Shown: positions 16,516-26,144, counted from the stretch's first letter. The stretch is 64,000 nt of DNA from Xylanibacillus composti (GCF_018403685.1 NZ_BOVK01000036.1:1-64000); one strand, 5' to 3'. Translations and numbers: made by a program. Notes: generated by a model not told the origin, from the letters alone.

Positions 16516-17322
16516 TTAGCCGAATCGGCCCGTAATATAATCTTCCGTGCGCTGATCGTTCGGATTGGAGAACAAGGTGACGGTATCGTTGAATTCCACC
16601 ACTTCTCCATTGAGGAAAAACGCCGTCTGGTCAGACACCCTTGCGGCCTGCTGCATATTGTGCGTGACGATGACAATCGTGTAGTCCTTCTTCAGCTCCT
16701 GCACGAGCTCCTCGATCTTCAAGGTTGAAATCGGGTCAAGCGCCGAGGTCGGCTCATCCATCAGGATCACTTCCGGTTCAATCGACAGCGTCCGCGCAAT
16801 GCAAAGCCGCTGTTGCTGACCGCCGGACAAGCCGTAGGCATTCTCGTTCAGCCGATCCTTCACTTCGTCCCACAAGGCTGCGTTCTTCAAGCTTCTCTCC
16901 ACGATTTCGTCGAGCAGCTTCTTTTTGCGTATGCCATGAATTCTGGGTCCATAGGCCACATTTTCATATATGCTCTTCGGGAACGGATTCGGCTTCTGAA
17001 AGACCATCCCCACTTGCGTCCTCAATTCCTCCACACTGTAATTTCTGTGAAAGATATCCCGCTGCTTGAACAAAATTTGCCCGTTGATGCGGACAAGCGG
17101 ATTCATCTCCACCATCCGGTTCAATGTCTTGATATAAGTGGACTTTCCGCAGCCGGACGGACCAATGATGGCGGTGACCTGTTTTTCGCTCATCTGCAGG
17201 GAGATGTTTTTCAGCGCTTGATCCTGGCCGTACCACAAATTCAATGCTTTCGTATCAATCACGATTTCTCTTTTGGCGTCTGCAACCACCGCAGTGCCCT
17301 CTTTTTCGCTAATTCGTATCAT
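16516..17322 (-). CDS. pstB: Phosphate ABC transporter ATP-binding protein PstB (copy 1)
   Basis: The ATPase of the high-affinity phosphate importer, 268 residues. It has Walker A (GPSGCGKST), the Q-loop ([20 protein letters not shown]), the signature LSGGQQQRL, Walker B ([13 protein letters not shown]) and the switch His (IVTHNMQQ). It carries about 18 more N-terminal residues than the second copy at 22.5 kb. It lies between pstA and phoU. Confidence 0.97.
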   Translation of the reverse strand: MIRISEKEGTAVVADAKREIVIDTKALNLWYGQDQALKNISLQMSEKQVTAIIGPSGCGKSTYIKTLNRMVEMNPLVRINGQILFKQRDIFHRNYSVEELRTQVGMVFQKPNPFPKSIYENVAYGPRIHGIRKKKLLDEIVERSLKNAALWDEVKDRLNENAYGLSGGQQQRLCIARTLSIEPEVILMDEPTSALDPISTLKIEELVQELKKDYTIVIVTHNMQQAARVSDQTAFFLNGEVVEFNDTVTLFSNPNDQRTEDYITGRFG

Positions 17323-17340
17323 ACGGGCAACCCTTCCTTT

Positions 17341-18219
17341 TTAATATCTCTTCTGAAACTTGTTGCGAATGAAGATAGCTGCAGAGTTCATCACGAACAA
17401 AACAATCAAGAGGACGATAATGGTTGCAGCTGCTAAGTTGGCGTATTCCGGCGTCAAAACAGCATCGAGCGTCCAGTAATAAATCTGGATAGGCAAAGCT
17501 GTAAAGTCATCCATAATGCTGCTTGGAATCGGCATAATCAGTACAGGAATGCCGAGAACAACAAGCGGTGCGGTTTCTCCGATTGCGCGGGACAAGGACA
17601 AGATCATACCTGTCAAGATGCCCGGCAAGGCTGCAGGCAGGACGATTCTGCGAATGGTCTGCCATTTCGTTGCGCCCATGCCATAGGAGGCTTCCCGCAA
17701 AAATTGCGGAACGGACCGAATCGCTTCCTGACTGGCGACCACGACGATGGGAAGGACGAGCAAGGACATCGTCAATCCACCGGCCAATATGCTTGATCCC
17801 AAACCGAACATGCGTGAAAATACGGTCAATCCCAATAGACCAAAGATGACAGAAGGAACACCGGCCAAATTCGAAATATTGGTTTGGATGAAGGATTGAA
17901 ACCTGCTCTTCTTGGCATATTCCTCCAAATATATGGCGGTACAAATCCCCAGTACCATGGTCACAGGCCCAACAACAATCATCAGCATGACCGTCCCGAC
18001 GATAACACCCAGAATCCCTGCTCTCTCGGGGTTAAGTGACAGCTTGCTGGTCAAGAAGCTCCAATTCAACCACCCGATACCCTGGGTAAAAACCTGGACA
18101 ATCAGTACAGCCAGGACTCCCAATGCCACGAGTGTCAATAAGAAAAAGGTATACTTCATGACTTGATTCAGGAGCAACCGATTTTTCATTCTGCTCACTT
18201 GCTCTGTGTTTTGTTTCAA
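17341..18219 (-). CDS. pstA: Phosphate ABC transporter permease PstA
   Basis: A membrane subunit of the phosphate importer, 292 residues with about six hydrophobic segments and the permease coupling motif (EAIRSVPQFLREASYGMGATKWQTIRRIVLPAALPGI). The start is a TTG after GGGAGG, overlapping the end of pstC; an internal ATG ten codons later is less well supported by a binding site. Confidence 0.96.
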   Translation of the reverse strand: MKQNTEQVSRMKNRLLLNQVMKYTFFLLTLVALGVLAVLIVQVFTQGIGWLNWSFLTSKLSLNPERAGILGVIVGTVMLMIVVGPVTMVLGICTAIYLEEYAKKSRFQSFIQTNISNLAGVPSVIFGLLGLTVFSRMFGLGSSILAGGLTMSLLVLPIVVVASQEAIRSVPQFLREASYGMGATKWQTIRRIVLPAALPGILTGMILSLSRAIGETAPLVVLGIPVLIMPIPSSIMDDFTALPIQIYYWTLDAVLTPEYANLAAATIIVLLIVLFVMNSAAIFIRNKFQKRY

Positions 18220-18220
18220 C

Positions 18221-19153
18221 TTAATATGCCTCCCTAAACTTGCGAGAGATGTATTGCGCGATCAAATTCATGACAAGCGTAAAGACGAACAGCGTAAATC
18301 CTACGGCATACAAGCTATAATAGCCCACGGTGCCGCTTCCTGCATCGCCGCTCGTAAATTCGACAATATAAGCAGTCATCGTCTGCATGGATTCCGTTAT
18401 GTCAAAAGTGAAGTTCTTCGAACTGCCACTTGCTATCGTCACAATCATCGTTTCACCAATTGCTCTGGATACGGCTAACACGAACGACGCGATTATGCCG
18501 GATATCGCTGCTGGAATAATGACCTTCATCGTGACTTCCAGTCTGGTGGCTCCTAATGCGAGCGCGCCTTCGCGCATCGAATTCGGCACCGAGCTCATGG
18601 CATCCTCCGACAAGGAAGCAACCAGAGGAATGATCATAATTCCCATGACAATCCCCGGGCTAAGCACGTTCTTTGCTCCCAGATCAGGAATAATGTAAGC
18701 CAGCAGTGGCGTAACAAAGGAATAGGCAAAAAAACCGTAAACAATCGTCGGAATGCCTGCGAGCACTTCCATCATCGGCTTAACCAACTTCCGAACCCGC
18801 TCCGATGCGTACTCGCTCAAGTAAATAGCTGATGTCAAGCCAATAGGAATGGCTACACACATGGCGATCAAGGAAGAGATAATCGTTCCGTTAATCAATG
18901 GCAAAATACCAAAAGAGGGTTCCCTGCTCAGCGGAGACAATTTCGTGCTGGTGAAAAATTCCCAAAAGGGCACATGCCTGAAAAACTGCATGGTGTCAAA
19001 AACCAACGTTAAGACTATGCCTATTGTTGTTAGCACAGAAATGAACGCTGCTGTAAAGAGCAGTGCAGGTACCGCTTTTTCCATCAGTCGCTTATTTCGC
19101 TTCTGCAAATTTTGCTGGATCTGTTCCTTAACACCCAAGTTATTGTTCACCAA
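18221..19153 (-). CDS. pstC: Phosphate ABC transporter permease PstC
   Basis: The partner permease of PstA, about 310 residues with six or more membrane segments. It has the coupling loop EDAMSSVPNSMREGALALGATRLEVTMKVIIPAAISGI and the conserved ISRAIGET-like stretch (VSRAIGETMIV). The start is TTG at 19153 or GTG at 19150. An attenuator-like hairpin separates it from pstS. Confidence 0.96.
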   Translation of the reverse strand: MVNNNLGVKEQIQQNLQKRNKRLMEKAVPALLFTAAFISVLTTIGIVLTLVFDTMQFFRHVPFWEFFTSTKLSPLSREPSFGILPLINGTIISSLIAMCVAIPIGLTSAIYLSEYASERVRKLVKPMMEVLAGIPTIVYGFFAYSFVTPLLAYIIPDLGAKNVLSPGIVMGIMIIPLVASLSEDAMSSVPNSMREGALALGATRLEVTMKVIIPAAISGIIASFVLAVSRAIGETMIVTIASGSSKNFTFDITESMQTMTAYIVEFTSGDAGSGTVGYYSLYAVGFTLFVFTLVMNLIAQYISRKFREAY

Positions 19154-19197
19154 AGGAATGACCGCCTTCTTTTTTGAGAGTCACTTCATTTTAACGG

Positions 19198-19234
19198 GCA
19201 AAAAGATGAAAGCATGGCCTGCTCTCATCTTTTC
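19198..19234 (-). terminator. Attenuator-like hairpin between pstS and pstC
   Basis: AAAAGATGA (19201-19209) pairs with TCATCTTTT (19225-19233), with an inner GCA/TGC pairing, and five T follow on the minus strand. A partial terminator here would give more PstS binding protein than membrane subunits, a common arrangement in ABC importer operons. Confidence 0.65.
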
Positions 19235-19279
19235 ACCATCACACCTTGATCTACATAAGGTATGCTTGAACGACCAATC

Positions 19280-20332
19280 TTATTTCAATGCATCCAGTTG
19301 TGATTTATATTCTGCCAGAATGGCGTCCGGCATCGGTGCGAAGCCTGTTTCGCCTGCGAATTGAGGTGCGGCTTCCAGCACATAGTAAGCATAGTCAAGA
19401 ACTTGCGGCTTTTCTTTTGCATATTGTCCATTCAGGTAAGTGAATACCGGACGAGTGAATTCAGCGTATGCCAGATCCTCGCCAATTGTTTCGAGCGACG
19501 GCTCAACCGGACCATTGCCAAAGTCAACCTTCACTGCTGTCAACTTGTCCGTATTGCTTACATAGTAGCCAAATCCGAAGAAAGCAATCGCATTCTTATC
19601 CTTCGAAACCAGATCTACCAGCGTGGAATATTCCTGCTGCAGGTTAGCTGTAGCAACCAAGTCTTGCTTTTCCAAAATAACTTCGTAGAAGAACTCGTAT
19701 GTGCCGTGATTTTCGTTCGGACCGTAGAATTTAATTTCTTCTTCCGGCCATTCAGGACGAATATCAGACCACTTGACAACATCATCTGCAGCATAATGAC
19801 CGGACAGGTACATGTTCACGATTTCGTCTTTCGTCATTTCCGTAGCCCAGTCGTTCTCTTTGTTGATAACCATCGTCAATCCATCATAAGCCAGTTTGAT
19901 CTCAATGACGTCATCCATTGTCAGACCGTTTTCTGCAAGCTGCTCAATTTCTTCGTCTTTAATCGGACGGGATGCATCTGCGAAGTCAAGCTCTCCCGGG
20001 ATAAACTTCTTGAAGCCTGCGGAGGAACCGGCACGTCCTACCTGTACGCTTACGCCAGACTGTTTCGTAGACATGTATTCTTCTGCAATGCGAGCCATGA
20101 GCGGATACACAGTACCGGAACCGTCAATGATAACTGCGCCGGAAAGATTTTCTTCGACAGGCTCTTCTGAATTTGCAGCAGAGTTATTGCCAGTGCTTGG
20201 CGTGTTGTTTTGCGCTCCTTCGTTAGTGCCTGCATTGCCGCCGCTGTTATTTCCGCCGCCGCAAGCCACGACGACTGCCATAAGTACAGCAACCAAAAAG
20301 ACGACCCCAGTAGATTTCACAAGCTTTTTCAT
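19280..20332 (-). CDS. pstS: Phosphate-binding lipoprotein PstS
   Basis: The extracellular phosphate receptor of the Pst importer, about 350 residues. A lipoprotein signal peptide (MKKLVKSTGVVFLVAVLMAVVVAC) puts the lipid-anchored Cys at residue 24, followed by a Gly/Asn/Ser-rich linker. The mature domain has the phosphate-loop pattern DGSGTVYPL and GRAGSSAGFKKF. ATG at 20332 is chosen because it starts the signal peptide; a TTG three codons upstream is closer to GGAGG. A PhoP box lies upstream. Confidence 0.96.
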   Translation of the reverse strand: MKKLVKSTGVVFLVAVLMAVVVACGGGNNSGGNAGTNEGAQNNTPSTGNNSAANSEEPVEENLSGAVIIDGSGTVYPLMARIAEEYMSTKQSGVSVQVGRAGSSAGFKKFIPGELDFADASRPIKDEEIEQLAENGLTMDDVIEIKLAYDGLTMVINKENDWATEMTKDEIVNMYLSGHYAADDVVKWSDIRPEWPEEEIKFYGPNENHGTYEFFYEVILEKQDLVATANLQQEYSTLVDLVSKDKNAIAFFGFGYYVSNTDKLTAVKVDFGNGPVEPSLETIGEDLAYAEFTRPVFTYLNGQYAKEKPQVLDYAYYVLEAAPQFAGETGFAPMPDAILAEYKSQLDALK

Positions 20333-20381
20333 AACGCACAACTTCCTCCTCGTTTTTTATATGTTTCTCTCAACGTTTCTC

Positions 20382-20435
20382 ATCATACTGTGCCAGTGTT
20401 ATGTCTCTATCAATAGAATGTTAACGGAATGTAAA
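20382..20435 (-). promoter_or_regulatory. PhoP box and -10 of pstS
   Basis: Read on the minus strand: TTTACA, TTAACA, TTGATA and ATAACA, each separated by exactly five bases (20435 down to 20397), then a 9-bp gap and TATGAT as the -10 (20387-20382). Four TTAACA-like repeats at 11-bp period are the classic PhoP binding site of Bacillales. Confidence 0.88.
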
Positions 20436-20450
20436 ATTTCATTGGACGCT

Positions 20451-22203
20451 TCAGTTTAGTTGAAATCGCTTCGTCTTTGCGCTGAGCGAATGCGCCAATT
20501 TCGTCAACTCTTGGCCCGTTACATGGGTGCTTTCCATCTGTGCCATCTGATCATAGCTTAACGACAATATCTGTTCCGCGCTGGCAGACGTCTCCTGCGA
20601 GACGGAGGCGAAATTCATCATGACCTCCTGCAATAATGGAACGGATTGCTGAAGTCCTTGCAGCTCGCCCTGCATCGCCTTCAAGCGCAAGCTCACCGTA
20701 TCAATATGATCCAAGAGATTGTCCCATGCACCTTTGGATTGATCGGCATCTTTAAGATGCACTTCGATCTTTCCTATCATGCGGTGAAATTCCTCCATCG
20801 CTTCCGAGGCAACCTGCTCCATGTTCCGTATCGATTTCGTAATGACTTCTGCCGCAACGGAGGATTGATCGGCAAGATTTCGGATTTCTGTCGCGACAAC
20901 AGAAAAGCCTTTTCCCGCTTCGCCCGCCCTCGCGGCTTCAATAGAAGCGTTTAACGCAAGCAGCTTGGTACGACTGGCGACCTCTTGAATGAGCCCAACT
21001 TGTCCCGATATAGACGACGAATGCTTCTTGACCTCTTCCACCGTATTCATCATATGCGTAAATTCCGTTTCATATTTGCGTATGGTATCCATCAAGCTGG
21101 CCACGCTCTCTTCCCCTTGCTTGGCGGAATCGTCCATCTGCACGGATCGGACGAATACCTCGCTCATGCTTTGCATGATGGATTCGATTTTTTCCTTCAT
21201 TTCGTGAAAGCGGGCCAAGCTCGTCTCCGAGCCTTCCGCCGTTTGGGCGGCGCCATCCTTCACCACATGGATCGATTCAATCAATTGCTGACTGTAGGAC
21301 AAGGCTTCTTCTGACGTCTCGCTCAGTTTGCCTCCTGCAGCATTCAGATCGTTCGTAGTATCTTTCAGTTCCCCAATGACCGTTCGCATCTGATCAAGCA
21401 TTGTGGCAAAGCTTGATTGCAAGGACACAATCTCGGGCACCTTGGTGCGAATCGAGATCGGCTGCTGCATATTGCCGTTTCTGACGCCTTCCATGATCCG
21501 CTTTAATTGCGTTAATGGCCTGGTCAGACTGCGAACGAACCATAGAATGAGCAATATCGATACCGCTATGCAGCCCATTATAATAAACAGCATAAATTGG
21601 GCCATCTGATAGATGGGACCCAGGTATGAACTGGTTTCCACCAGCAGCACATATTTCCCGTCTATTTCCGGCATAGTCTTTACTGCAACCGTGTAATCTA
21701 TTCCTTGCAGTTTGCTGTGGAACACCCTGTCCCCCCCCGCTGCTCACTTCATCCAAGAAGGCAGGGGACAACTGGATGGAACTGTCTTTGCTCGCATCGA
21801 ACGGTACGACTTCTCCGTTGACCAAGGAGAAAAATGCCGGGATGAAACCATTGCTTTCCAACTGCCGCTTCTGCTCGTAAATGCTCATCTGCAGCTGATT
21901 GAGAAAGTACTGCTCATCGCTCACATAAACAAACTTCAGATTTCGTACCACATAGGATATGACATCCGCTTCCCGCTCCAAACGGTCCTCCACCGTATGG
22001 ATCAAAGTCTGTTGCGCTTTCATGTAGGAACTCGCACCCACAGCAAGCGTCGATAGAACCAGCAACGCAATAAATAAAATCAATAATCGATTTCGCAAGC
22101 TAATCTGGCTGAATCGATTGCCCCAAGCGCTTCCTTGCCGATCCGATGTGGAAACAGCTCGCGGATTCACTTGATTGATTCGCTTCCATACAGTCGTGAT
22201 CAA
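20451..22203 (-). pseudogene. Methyl-accepting chemotaxis protein, split by a frameshift in a G8 tract
   Basis: Two overlapping frames together make one chemoreceptor of about 580 residues. The 5' part has a membrane segment (LLILFIALLVLSTLAVGA) and an extracellular domain; the 3' part has a second membrane segment, HAMP ([12 protein letters not shown]) and the signalling tip ([20 protein letters not shown]). They part at a run of eight C on the plus strand, 21731-21738. With seven G on the coding strand, [11 protein letters not shown] would read through. The start is TTG at 22203 with GGAGGG six bases upstream. It may be a true mutation, phase variation, slippage, or a sequencing error. Confidence 0.85.
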
Positions 22204-22433
22204 TCTGCACCCTCCATCCGAATCTGATCTGTCATTGTTGGTGTAGCTCTCTACCATCCTTCTAGTCAACCAACTCTATTTGTTGCACGGATATAGGAAA
22301 TGAGTCGCATGACCACTCCTTCCTCCAGATTGGTTTGGACATCATTCGACAAGTTTCTCTTGGATGCGCTAAGATTTGATAGGTCCAACTTCCCCCAGCA
22401 TATCAAGCCAAGATCATCTGATCTTCGTGACTT

Positions 22434-22450
22434 TGTAAACTTTGTGTAAA
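22434..22450 (-). promoter_or_regulatory. Two PhoP-like half-sites upstream of the chemoreceptor gene
   Basis: On the minus strand TTTACA-five bases-TTTACA lies between the terminator of the second pstB and the chemoreceptor gene. Only two repeats are seen, and no good -10 lies 9 bp downstream, so this is a weak candidate compared with the pstS, phoP and ppk boxes. Confidence 0.3.
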
Positions 22451-22464
22451 ACTTTGCGGCACAA

Positions 22465-22496
22465 CAAAAAAAAAACCGTTCGCTCAGAACGGTTTT
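22465..22496 (-). terminator. Terminator after the second pstB
   Basis: AACCGTT and AACGGTT form a stem around CGCTCAG. On the minus strand a long T run follows. It separates the second pstB from the chemoreceptor gene. Confidence 0.85.
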
Positions 22497-22530
22497 GAAG
22501 CATTGCATCTATGAGGACCCCGACATTCAT

Positions 22531-23283
22531 CTAGCCGAATCGTCCGGTTATATAGTCTTCTGTACGTTGGTCTGTCGGCGTGGAGAAGATCTGCGTAGTA
22601 TCTCCGAATTCCACTACTTCCCCATTCAGGAAAAATGCCGTTTTGTCGGATACTCGCGCCGCCTGCTGCATATTGTGCGTCACGATGATGATCGTGTAGC
22701 TCTCCTTGAATTCCTGAATGAGCTCCTCAATCTTCAAGGTGGAGATCGGATCCAAAGCCGAAGTCGGCTCATCCATCAACAGGATGTCGGGATTGACCGC
22801 CAAGGCGCGGGCAATGCACAGCCTCTGCTGCTGACCGCCTGATAGGCCGAATGCATTCTTCTTGAGATGATCCTTCACCTCGTCCCAAAGTGCGGCTTTC
22901 CGCAGGCTTTGCTCCACAATCAGATCCAAATCCGCTTTATTTCGTATCCCGTGAATCTTGGGTCCATAAGCCACATTGTCGTAAATGGACTTGGGAAATG
23001 GGTTGGGCTGCTGGAACACCATCCCTACCTCTTTGCGAATCAACTCGGGGTTGATGCCGGATTCGTAGATGTCTTGCGATTTGATCTTCACCTTTCCGGT
23101 AATGCGCACGCCTTGGATCAGATCATTCATCCGATTCAGCGTTCGCAGAAAAGTCGATTTCCCGCATCCCGACGGTCCGATAAATGCGGTAACCTCGTGA
23201 GAACGCATTGTCATCGAAATGTTCTTCAAGGCATGAAATTCGGAATAGTACAGGTCCAATCCCTCGACTTCTACAATATTCAT
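22531..23283 (-). CDS. pstB: Phosphate ABC transporter ATP-binding protein PstB (copy 2)
   Basis: A second complete PstB of 250 residues with Walker A (GPSGCGKST), Q-loop, LSGGQQQRL, Walker B ([13 protein letters not shown]) and the switch His. It is close to the first copy throughout but starts later. It has its own ribosome site (AAGGGGAG) and terminator and no permease next to it, so it probably works with the same PstCA. I see no PhoP box before it. Confidence 0.95.
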   Translation of the reverse strand: MNIVEVEGLDLYYSEFHALKNISMTMRSHEVTAFIGPSGCGKSTFLRTLNRMNDLIQGVRITGKVKIKSQDIYESGINPELIRKEVGMVFQQPNPFPKSIYDNVAYGPKIHGIRNKADLDLIVEQSLRKAALWDEVKDHLKKNAFGLSGGQQQRLCIARALAVNPDILLMDEPTSALDPISTLKIEELIQEFKESYTIIIVTHNMQQAARVSDKTAFFLNGEVVEFGDTTQIFSTPTDQRTEDYITGRFG

Positions 23284-23421
23284 CGTATACGCTCCCCTTT
23301 GTCGGATTCGTCATCAGAAATAGTCGCTCATGCAAAACTACTACGTTATTCTAACATAGATGCAGGGCAATGCAACAGGTTGGAATCTTTACAATTGGCC
23401 CCTGTTCCCGATCGGCTGCGT

Positions 23422-24357
23422 CTATGGCGCATGGATTCCGTCCGATTGTACCTGCTTAAGCAGCTTGTCTTCGCCCTCGGCGTAGCGGTAAACCTCGACT
23501 ATCTCCCCGTCAACCCGAACCTGGAAGAGCTGGTTCGCGTCATCGTAGATGAGTTTGTACGGCGGCTCTACCTGCAATGCGTCGTTCATGTCGATGTATT
23601 CGATCCGCTCGTTGCGTTTCTTCAACACATAAACCCTTTCGCGGAAATAGGGGGTTCCCGCCAGCACAATCTCCTTGACGCCGTCCCCATCCAAATCTCG
23701 CTCGTAAGCGGGCGAGTGCAGGGCCAATTCACTGATGACTTGATCGCCTTCCAGACTGAACCAGCGCGTGCACACCATAGATGGACCGCAGCTTCCGGTC
23801 AACCGGTAATCGAACTCCCCGAACGCCTCGCTGCGCGTTAGCTGGACCTCAGTCAGCCCGCCAACCCCATATTCCAGCACATATCCCGTATCCGCTGTTG
23901 AATGATCTTCTAAAATAAGTCCATCATAGGGGGGAGAATCTTCTTGCAATCGCACGTATGTCACATAACGTCCGATTTCATCAAAGGCAGATTCTGCCGT
24001 TATCTCGACAGTCGACAAAGGCACACGCTGCAGCGCTCTGCGCTGCCGCTCTCCTGCAATCCGCAGTTCCGCGGCATCTTCCAGCGATGTAAAAACAAGA
24101 GGAATTTCTTCTCCCGCTCCCTGCTGCCATCGATGCTCTTGCTGCAGCCAGCCAGCAGTACTGGCATACAATCCGGCAAAAATGACCAACAAACATACGG
24201 CCGCCACTTTCCACTTCCGCTTGATGATGAAGGTTTTGTCTGCGGACCGCTTCCCAATACGATCCATCACCGCTGCCTTCATCGCCTCGTCAAAGCGAAT
24301 AGCGGGACCGGGCTGGTTCTTGACCAAAGCATACCAGTCAGGCTTCGAATTCTTCAT
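23422..24357 (-). CDS. Membrane protein, probable anti-sigma factor
   Basis: A 311-residue protein with a short cytoplasmic N-terminus (about 1-48), one membrane segment (VAAVCLLVIFAGLYASTAGW, about 51-70) and a large extracellular part. The latter includes DLDGDGVKEIVLAG, like the calcium-binding or FG-GAP/VCBS strands of surface proteins. It overlaps the upstream ECF sigma gene by 20 bp, the usual arrangement for an anti-sigma factor. No zinc-type anti-sigma motif (HxxxCxxC) is visible, so this role rests on context. Confidence 0.6.
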   Translation of the reverse strand: MKNSKPDWYALVKNQPGPAIRFDEAMKAAVMDRIGKRSADKTFIIKRKWKVAAVCLLVIFAGLYASTAGWLQQEHRWQQGAGEEIPLVFTSLEDAAELRIAGERQRRALQRVPLSTVEITAESAFDEIGRYVTYVRLQEDSPPYDGLILEDHSTADTGYVLEYGVGGLTEVQLTRSEAFGEFDYRLTGSCGPSMVCTRWFSLEGDQVISELALHSPAYERDLDGDGVKEIVLAGTPYFRERVYVLKKRNERIEYIDMNDALQVEPPYKLIYDDANQLFQVRVDGEIVEVYRYAEGEDKLLKQVQSDGIHAP

Positions 24358-24886
24358 GCTCCCAACACCTCAACTTTCGTTCCACTTCCCGGCGGGCGCG
24401 GAACAGTCTGGACTTCACCGTGCCTTCTGAGATCTGCAGCAGCTGTGCCATCTCCCGAATGGTGAGATCATGCTCCAAATCAAGGACCAGCACCTCGCGC
24501 AATTTTCGGGAGAGTCCCATTATCGTATCCCAAATGTAAGTAACGGATTGCTCGCTGATCCAATCGGCTTCGGCAGATCGTGCCTCCTCCTTGCTTCTCA
24601 CGCTACCGAACAGCAGCACCTTGCGGAAATAGCCTGAACGCAGCTCATTCAATGCCTGATTGCGCGTGATCGCAAGCAGCCATGTCTTGAATGACGACTG
24701 CCCTCTGAACGTGCGAATGTGCAGGTGAGCCTTCACGAATACTTCCTGGGCAATATCCTTTGCCAGCTCTTCCTGCCCCGTGATTGCATAAGCGTAGCGC
24801 AGGACATCATTGCCGTACGTCGACATGATCTCAATCATCTCCTCGCTGCCGAGCGTCTCCGCATGCTTGAGATAATCCGGTTCCAT
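24338..24886 (-). CDS. ECF-family RNA polymerase sigma factor
   Basis: A 182-residue ECF sigma factor. Region 2 (about 20-90) has YGNDVLRYAYAITGQEELAKDIAQEVFVKAH and the FKTWLLAITRNQALNELR segment. Region 4 (about 118-175) has the helix-turn-helix LTIREMAQLLQISEGTVKSRLFRARR. The ATG has GGAGGTGAGCAG upstream. It overlaps the membrane protein gene that probably controls it. Its signal and regulon are not visible. Confidence 0.93.
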   Translation of the reverse strand: MEPDYLKHAETLGSEEMIEIMSTYGNDVLRYAYAITGQEELAKDIAQEVFVKAHLHIRTFRGQSSFKTWLLAITRNQALNELRSGYFRKVLLFGSVRSKEEARSAEADWISEQSVTYIWDTIMGLSRKLREVLVLDLEHDLTIREMAQLLQISEGTVKSRLFRARREVERKLRCWEHEEFEA

Positions 24887-24953
24887 CTGCTCACCTCCAC
24901 CCTATTAGACAGCGGACCTGCCAAGAAGTTCCCTTTGCTTCCCAAACCATCGC

Positions 24954-24989
24954 AAAAAGCGGGTGTCCCCCAAGATGGAGAACACCCGC
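24954..24989 (-). terminator. Terminator of the oxidoreductase gene
   Basis: GCGGGTGT (24959-24966) pairs with ACACCCGC (24982-24989). On the minus strand a run of five T follows the stem. It lies just after the Gfo/Idh/MocA gene. Confidence 0.85.
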
Positions 24990-25012
24990 ATCGCTGTCGT
25001 CAAAGCAACAGA

Positions 25013-26098
25013 TTAATTGAAGAATACCGGCTGGCCGGTTTTGTCGGATTCATAAATGGCTTCCAGAATTTCCGAAACGACAAGCGCTTGCTCTGGCGTC
25101 ACGGTTGGCTGCTTGTTGTTCAGGATCGCGTCCACCCATTGTCTCATTTCGACTACAGCCTCGCTTTCTTTCTCGCCATCATAGAACGCAACGCCGCCTG
25201 TATCGGTGGAGATGTGGTTCGTGAACAGGCGCGCATGCTTCTCGCCGTTGATGCGCAGACCGTCCTTCATGTCAGCTCCGCCTTCAGTGCCGCACAGCGT
25301 ACATTTCGCCTCGTCCACTTCCAGCGTATTCAGCGCCCAGCTGGATTCGAGCATGATCGTCGCACCATTCTCCATGATGATCATGCCGAAAGCGGAATCC
25401 TCAACTGTAAATTCCTTCGGATCCCACGGTCCCCATGCATTCGCCGCATTTTCACGGGAGGAGAGCTTATGGTACGCCTTGCCGACTACCATCTTCGGCT
25501 TGTAGTTGTCCATCATCCACAGGGTCAAATCCAGCGCATGCGTGCCGATATCGATCAGCGGACCGCCGCCCTGCTTCTCTTCATCCAGGAACACGCCCCA
25601 AGTCGGAACAGCGCGACGGCGAACCGCATGCGCCTTGGCGAAGTAAATTTCGCCCAGCTCGCCATCCTGGCAAGCCTGCTTCAAGAATTGGCTGTCCGGA
25701 CGGAAGCGGTTCTGGTAACTGATTGTCAGCAGCTTGTCTGATTTCTTGGAAGCTTCATACATGCGGCGCGCATCGGCTGCCGTCTTCGCCATTGGCTTCT
25801 CGCAATTGACATGCTTGCCTGCTTCCAGCGCCTCAATCGCGATGTCCGCATGCGAATTGTTCGGCGTACAAATATGTACGACATCTATGGAAGCGTCCTT
25901 CAGAAGCTCCTTATAGTCGACATAGGCCTTCGCGTCTGCTGTGCCATATTCTTGGGCCGCTTTCTGCGCACGCTCCTCCACGATATCGCAGAACGCAACC
26001 ATCTCTACATTATCCAGCTTCTTCAAGCTCGGCATATGCTTGCCATTGGCGATGCCGCCGCAACCAATAATCCCTATTCTCAACTTCTGATTAGCCAT
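25013..26098 (-). CDS. Gfo/Idh/MocA-family NAD(P)-dependent oxidoreductase
   Basis: A 361-residue sugar or inositol dehydrogenase-like enzyme. The N-terminal Rossmann fold has GIIGCGGIANGKHMPSL. CEKPMAKT holds the conserved catalytic-site Lys near residue 97, and the C-terminal half has GGGPLIDIGTHALDL with the active-site Asp/His pattern. The substrate cannot be told from sequence. GGAGGTAGAACA precedes the ATG. It is divergent from an AraC regulator with a palindrome between them, so it is probably induced by a sugar that the regulator senses. Confidence 0.9.
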   Translation of the reverse strand: MANQKLRIGIIGCGGIANGKHMPSLKKLDNVEMVAFCDIVEERAQKAAQEYGTADAKAYVDYKELLKDASIDVVHICTPNNSHADIAIEALEAGKHVNCEKPMAKTAADARRMYEASKKSDKLLTISYQNRFRPDSQFLKQACQDGELGEIYFAKAHAVRRRAVPTWGVFLDEEKQGGGPLIDIGTHALDLTLWMMDNYKPKMVVGKAYHKLSSRENAANAWGPWDPKEFTVEDSAFGMIIMENGATIMLESSWALNTLEVDEAKCTLCGTEGGADMKDGLRINGEKHARLFTNHISTDTGGVAFYDGEKESEAVVEMRQWVDAILNNKQPTVTPEQALVVSEILEAIYESDKTGQPVFFN

Positions 26099-26144
26099 TG
26101 TTCTACCTCCTGGTCGAATAAAATCAAATCGGGTATGTTCGTTT

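Noticed and set aside
22531-23283. Second pstB as a pseudogene
   Set aside because: All ATPase motifs are intact, with its own ribosome site and terminator.
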